Shown here: positions 4,755-5,545 of the stretch, piece after piece | Numbering within the stretch: the first letter of the stretch is position 1 | Layout of the letters: each line of letters starts with the position of its first letter | DNA from: Desulfobulbus sp. | GTDB lineage: Bacteria; Desulfobacterota; Desulfobulbia; Desulfobulbales; Desulfobulbaceae | Direction of reading: 5' to 3' | DNA length: 5,545 bases | NCBI GenBank assembly: GCA_011051825.1 | Contig: DRKH01000437.1 | Span: forward strand, 1 to 5,545 | Made by a program: the position numbers and the translations under genes | Notes under the pieces: model-generated | Told to the model about the DNA's origin: nothing | Databases searched by the model: none | Seen by the model: the letters and a program-made list of their open reading frames with translations, nothing else

Positions 4755-5543
4755 ATGGAAAAAATTGTTTTCCAGGGAACAACCAGTGACCATCCCTTAG
4801 TCGTTTCCGATCAGTACCCCCTGCGCAGCCTGCGCTTTACCGGTGAGTCACGACAAAGCTGTATCAACCTGCAGGAACCGCATATCCTCCAGCTTGCCTA
4901 TACCCGCTGGATGATGTCCGCCCTGCTCTTCAGCAGTCCGCGGGACCATATTCTCGTCCTGGGGCTCGGCGGCGGCGCCCTTGTCCACTTTCTGCTCCAC
5001 CATCACCCCCGGCTGCAGATTGATGTGGTTGAAAAATCACAAGCCGTTATAGAACTGGCCCGGAAACATTTCGGAGTTCCCGTCCGCAAACATCTGCACA
5101 TTTATCACCAGGATGCCGAATTATTCTGCGACAGCCGGGAAACTGCAGCGGACAGGTATAATCTTATCCTGATCGATATCTTTGACGCCGATGCCATGGC
5201 CCAGCCCATGTATCGACCGAAATTTTTCAGCGACCTCTGCAGGCTCCTGACAGAAGATGGCCTGCTTGCGGCCAACCTCTGGGGTGCGGACAGGGAAGAC
5301 TTTGTCCGGGCAAGGGCGGCCCTGCAGCTGGGTTGCAACCGGCAGACCCTGCAGTTGAAAATACCGAAAAAAGGCAACTGTATCTGCTTGGGCTTCAGGC
5401 AGCTGATCAGCAGGCAGGTTCTCTCTCAGGCCCGAAACAGTATTCCCACCTGTGAACAACGATATTCTCTGCCGTTTGCTCGTTACTGGAAACGACTGCT
5501 CCTCGACAATCCCATTCTCTTTTTTCGACTGTTGATGCTGTGA
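4755..5543 (+). CDS. Spermidine-synthase-like SAM-fold protein (class I methyltransferase/aminopropyltransferase superfamily)
   Basis: The product is 262 residues, ending with TGA at 5541-5543. A short beta-strand N-terminal part (1-50, with 'LRSLRFTGESRQSCINL') precedes a Rossmann-type SAM-binding core: motif I 'VLGLGGGAL' at 68-76, the acidic end of strand 2 at E93 in 'IDVVEKSQ', D120 in 'YHQDAELF', and 'LILIDIFDADAM' at 137-148 with D141 and D144. This is the layout of spermidine synthase (PF01564-like) proteins. True aminopropyltransferases usually have GGGDG/GGGEG at motif I, where this protein has GGGAL. No speD or other polyamine gene is nearby. It may therefore be a methyltransferase-like or orphan paralogue rather than a spermidine synthase. 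The C-terminal 60 residues, including 'RYWKRLLLDNPILFFRLL', match no motif I recognise. The ATG at 4755 has no Shine-Dalgarno sequence and lies 16 bases after the yajC terminator T-run. Confidence 0.8.
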   Translation: MEKIVFQGTTSDHPLVVSDQYPLRSLRFTGESRQSCINLQEPHILQLAYTRWMMSALLFSSPRDHILVLGLGGGALVHFLLHHHPRLQIDVVEKSQAVIELARKHFGVPVRKHLHIYHQDAELFCDSRETAADRYNLILIDIFDADAMAQPMYRPKFFSDLCRLLTEDGLLAANLWGADREDFVRARAALQLGCNRQTLQLKIPKKGNCICLGFRQLISRQVLSQARNSIPTCEQRYSLPFARYWKRLLLDNPILFFRLLML

Positions 5544-5545
5544 TC

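Noticed and set aside
1..5545. Mobile element, CRISPR array, toxin-antitoxin or defence system
   Set aside because: No transposase, integrase, repeat-spacer pattern, target-site duplication or defence-type domain is visible on either strand. The MazG-like protein is a house-cleaning pyrophosphohydrolase type with no toxin partner.

Overview
The window is 5.5 kb of gene-dense chromosomal DNA with a GC content that looks to be in the mid-50s percent. All genes are on the + strand. They are mostly housekeeping or metabolic families: the end of an HtrA/Do-type periplasmic protease, a MazG-like nucleotide pyrophosphohydrolase, a NahK-like sugar kinase, a LysE/RhtB exporter, a SlyD-like FKBP prolyl isomerase, tRNA-guanine transglycosylase (tgt), YajC, and a spermidine-synthase-like SAM-fold protein. 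The protein style and the mixture of genes suggest a Gram-negative proteobacterium. My best guess is a sulfate reducer-type Desulfobulbales/'deltaproteobacterial' lineage, but this is an impression from family resemblance and not a search result.

Layout. Positions 1-287 hold the C-terminal PDZ domain of a Do/HtrA protease that begins outside the window. It is followed by two stem-loops with T-tracts (300-336 and 337-376), read here as tandem intrinsic terminators. From 397 to 2542 lies a likely transcription unit. The MazG-like enzyme overlaps the sugar kinase by 4 bases (GTGA), and the LysE-family exporter follows 41 bases later. After about 110 non-coding bases with a possible promoter, slyD-like (2652-3071) and tgt (3068-4180) overlap by 4 bases (ATGA). 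A 132-base gap with a strong hairpin and a repeated short motif separates tgt from yajC (4313-4651). A strong terminator (4697-4738) closes yajC. The spermidine-synthase-like gene starts only 16 bases past that T-run and ends at 5543.

How the genes relate. tgt followed by yajC is a widely conserved bacterial neighbourhood that normally continues into secD-secF. Here it is cut by a terminator and an unrelated gene, so secDF must lie elsewhere if present. The overlaps at 756-759 and 3068-3071 imply translational coupling of pyrophosphohydrolase with kinase, and of prolyl isomerase with tgt. I see no mobile element, CRISPR array, tRNA/rRNA gene, toxin-antitoxin pair or defence island. The window reads as mostly ordinary. 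The points worth a second look are the intergenic structures, the terminator-adjacent starts that lack a Shine-Dalgarno sequence, the pairing of pyrophosphohydrolase with NahK-like kinase, and the broken yajC-secDF synteny.
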